In this document: positions 15,065-16,017 of the stretch, in pieces
Position numbering within the stretch: the stretch's first letter is position 1
Layout of the letters: each line of letters opens with the position of its first letter
NCBI GenBank assembly: GCA_937899435.1
Contig: CALBQG010000079.1
Coordinates: 1 to 16,017 of the forward strand
Direction: 5' to 3'
Length of the DNA: 16,017 bases
Source of the DNA: UBA11540 sp003445125
GTDB lineage: Bacteria > Bacillota > Clostridia > Oscillospirales > Ruminococcaceae
Position numbers and translations under genes: made by a program
The notes under the pieces: generated by a model
Seen by the model: only the letters and a program-made list of their open reading frames with translations
What the model was told of the DNA's origin: nothing
Databases searched by the model: none

Positions 15065-15922
15065 ATGAAGCTTGCGGCAAAAATCGGCATTGCCTTGTCT
15101 GTTCTTCTTATCCTCGCCCTGTCGGCGATTCTCGTCGCACAGCTTGTGCATTTTTCCCGCACCGGTGCCGATCGGCAGCTTTTCTCCGGCGGCGTCGGCA
15201 TTATTTACAGCGACGCGGAGACATACCATGCGGGCGACACGGAAATTCCCGCTGCCGACCTTTCGGAAATCGACATTCACTGGATTGCCGGAAAGGTGCA
15301 GATTGAAATTTACGACGGCACCTCTGTGGTTCTTTCTGAAACGGGCGTCGAAAAGGAAGAGGATCGTCTGCGCTGGCGCGTCAAAGACGGTGAACTGACC
15401 GTGCAATGGCGCAAATCGGAGCGCTTTTCCGTCGTGGACACACTGACCAAAGACCTCACCGTGCGCATCCCGCGCACGATGTCATTGCGGGAACTGGACA
15501 TTGAGAGCGTGTCCGCGGGAATCTTCATTCCCGAAATCGCCGTCAGCGACGAGCTTTCTCTGGAAACCGTCAGCGGCAACATTCAGATCGCCGGTCTGAC
15601 CGCCGAAAAGCTGGACATTTCCACCGTCAGCGGCAACGCAAAATTCAGCGGCGCGGTGCAGGAAATTTCATGGGAGTCCGTTTCCGGTTCGCTGACGATG
15701 ACCGACACGGTGTACCCGCGTGAAATCAAGGGCGAAAGCGTGAGCGGCGACCTGTATCTGAAGCTCCCGAACGGCGGATTCACGCTGAAGGCGTCCACCG
15801 GCGGGGAGGTGTCCTGCGATGTCGGCACCGTCAAAAACGGAAAATCGCAGGTCTACGGCGACGGCAGAACGCAGATTTCCTTTGATTCCGTCAGCGGAAG
15901 TCTGACGCTGCGCACACGGTAA
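15065..15922 (+). CDS. Membrane-anchored DUF4097 beta-repeat protein
   Basis: The 285-residue protein begins with a basic start and one hydrophobic helix (about 7-28), an uncleaved anchor or signal sequence. Most of the rest should lie outside the membrane. From about residue 135 it is built of short repeats containing V-S-G: ESVSAGIFIP, ETVSGNIQIAG, STVSGNAKFSG, ESVSGSLTMTD, ESVSGDLYLKLP and a final DSVSGSLTLRT. This is the strand-turn pattern of DUF4097 putative adhesin proteins, which fold as a beta-solenoid. AAAGGAG lies nine bases before the ATG. Relatives often accompany DUF1700 and PadR-type genes as envelope-stress proteins; none is present here. Role at the cell surface is inferred only. 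Confidence 0.85.
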   Translation: MKLAAKIGIALSVLLILALSAILVAQLVHFSRTGADRQLFSGGVGIIYSDAETYHAGDTEIPAADLSEIDIHWIAGKVQIEIYDGTSVVLSETGVEKEEDRLRWRVKDGELTVQWRKSERFSVVDTLTKDLTVRIPRTMSLRELDIESVSAGIFIPEIAVSDELSLETVSGNIQIAGLTAEKLDISTVSGNAKFSGAVQEISWESVSGSLTMTDTVYPREIKGESVSGDLYLKLPNGGFTLKASTGGEVSCDVGTVKNGKSQVYGDGRTQISFDSVSGSLTLRTR

Positions 15923-15930
15923 AAACCCAA

Positions 15931-15965
15931 AAACGCGCCCGCGGCTGCAAGCCGCGGGCGCGTTT
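15931..15965 (+). terminator. Perfect 15-bp hairpin after the DUF4097 gene
   Basis: AAACGCGCCCGCGGC (15931-15945) pairs perfectly with 15951-15965 around TGCAA. The T residues are within the stem (GCGTTT) and CAGCC follows, so it resembles a terminator with a short A/U base. One arm of the same sequence occurs at 55-71 after the EamA gene. Confidence 0.65.
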
Positions 15966-15967
15966 CA

Positions 15968-16017
15968 GCCTGTCAAAGAACACATGCTTTCGTTACGTGA
16001 AAACATGAGTTCTCTTT
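15968..16017. repeat. Right copy of 50-bp inverted terminal repeat
   Basis: This is the exact reverse complement of 6-55 and runs to the last base of the window. It sits directly after the hairpin at 15931-15965. As at the left end, it lies just beyond the 3' end of a gene that reads outward into it. Confidence 0.95.

Noticed and set aside
1..16017. Linear replicon or transposon with terminal inverted repeats
   Set aside because: The contents are chromosomal metabolic and repair genes with no replication, transposase or recombinase gene, so the end repeats more likely reflect a dispersed element or assembly break.

Overview
The window looks like a complete contig, or nearly one, from a GC-rich member of the Bacillota, most likely a gut-type clostridium of the Oscillospirales. 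The phylum call is firm and the order is an inference. The basis is an AddA-type helicase-nuclease instead of RecB, GGAGG-like ribosome binding sites, sigma-A promoters with 17-bp spacers, occasional GTG and TTG starts, a clostridial-type citrate synthase, and long perfect GC-rich hairpins after genes. I see no rRNA, tRNA, CRISPR array, transposase or phage genes.

Layout. Positions 73-2255 (minus) hold a GH20-like hexosaminidase gene and an EamA/DMT transporter gene joined by an ATGA overlap. They diverge from an AraC-type regulator (2384-3121, plus). Positions about 3490-6040 are visibly AT-richer and carry two minus-strand genes of unknown function, also joined by an ATGA overlap: a cysteine-rich 383-residue protein and a lipoprotein. 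About 770 bp without a convincing gene follow. Then come a hydroxypyruvate-isomerase-like TIM barrel (6244-6981, minus) and NADP-type glutamate dehydrogenase (7066-8415, minus). Diverging from gdhA are addA (8700-12209), nagB (12222-12953) and a DUF2500 membrane protein (13043-13411), all plus. Citrate synthase (13550-14914, minus) converges on them across a double terminator. It diverges from a membrane-anchored DUF4097 beta-repeat protein (15065-15922, plus).

How the genes fit together. Much of the window is central carbon and nitrogen metabolism: gdhA makes glutamate, gltA feeds 2-oxoglutarate synthesis, and nagB returns amino-sugar carbon and ammonia to glycolysis. The GH20-like enzyme could release amino sugars inside the cell, upstream of NagB, under AraC control. 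AddA is the recombination-repair subunit; no addB is present in this window.

Most unusual structure. The two ends of the window carry the same 50-bp sequence in inverted orientation (6-55 and 15968-16017). Counting the adjoining GC-rich hairpin arm, 66 bases are shared, and the right copy has 21 extra bases that complete the hairpin. This is either a dispersed repeat that ended the assembly on both sides, or an assembly artefact. I did not identify a complete new defence or mobile system. The best candidates for undescribed biology are this repeat and the AT-rich two-gene cassette.
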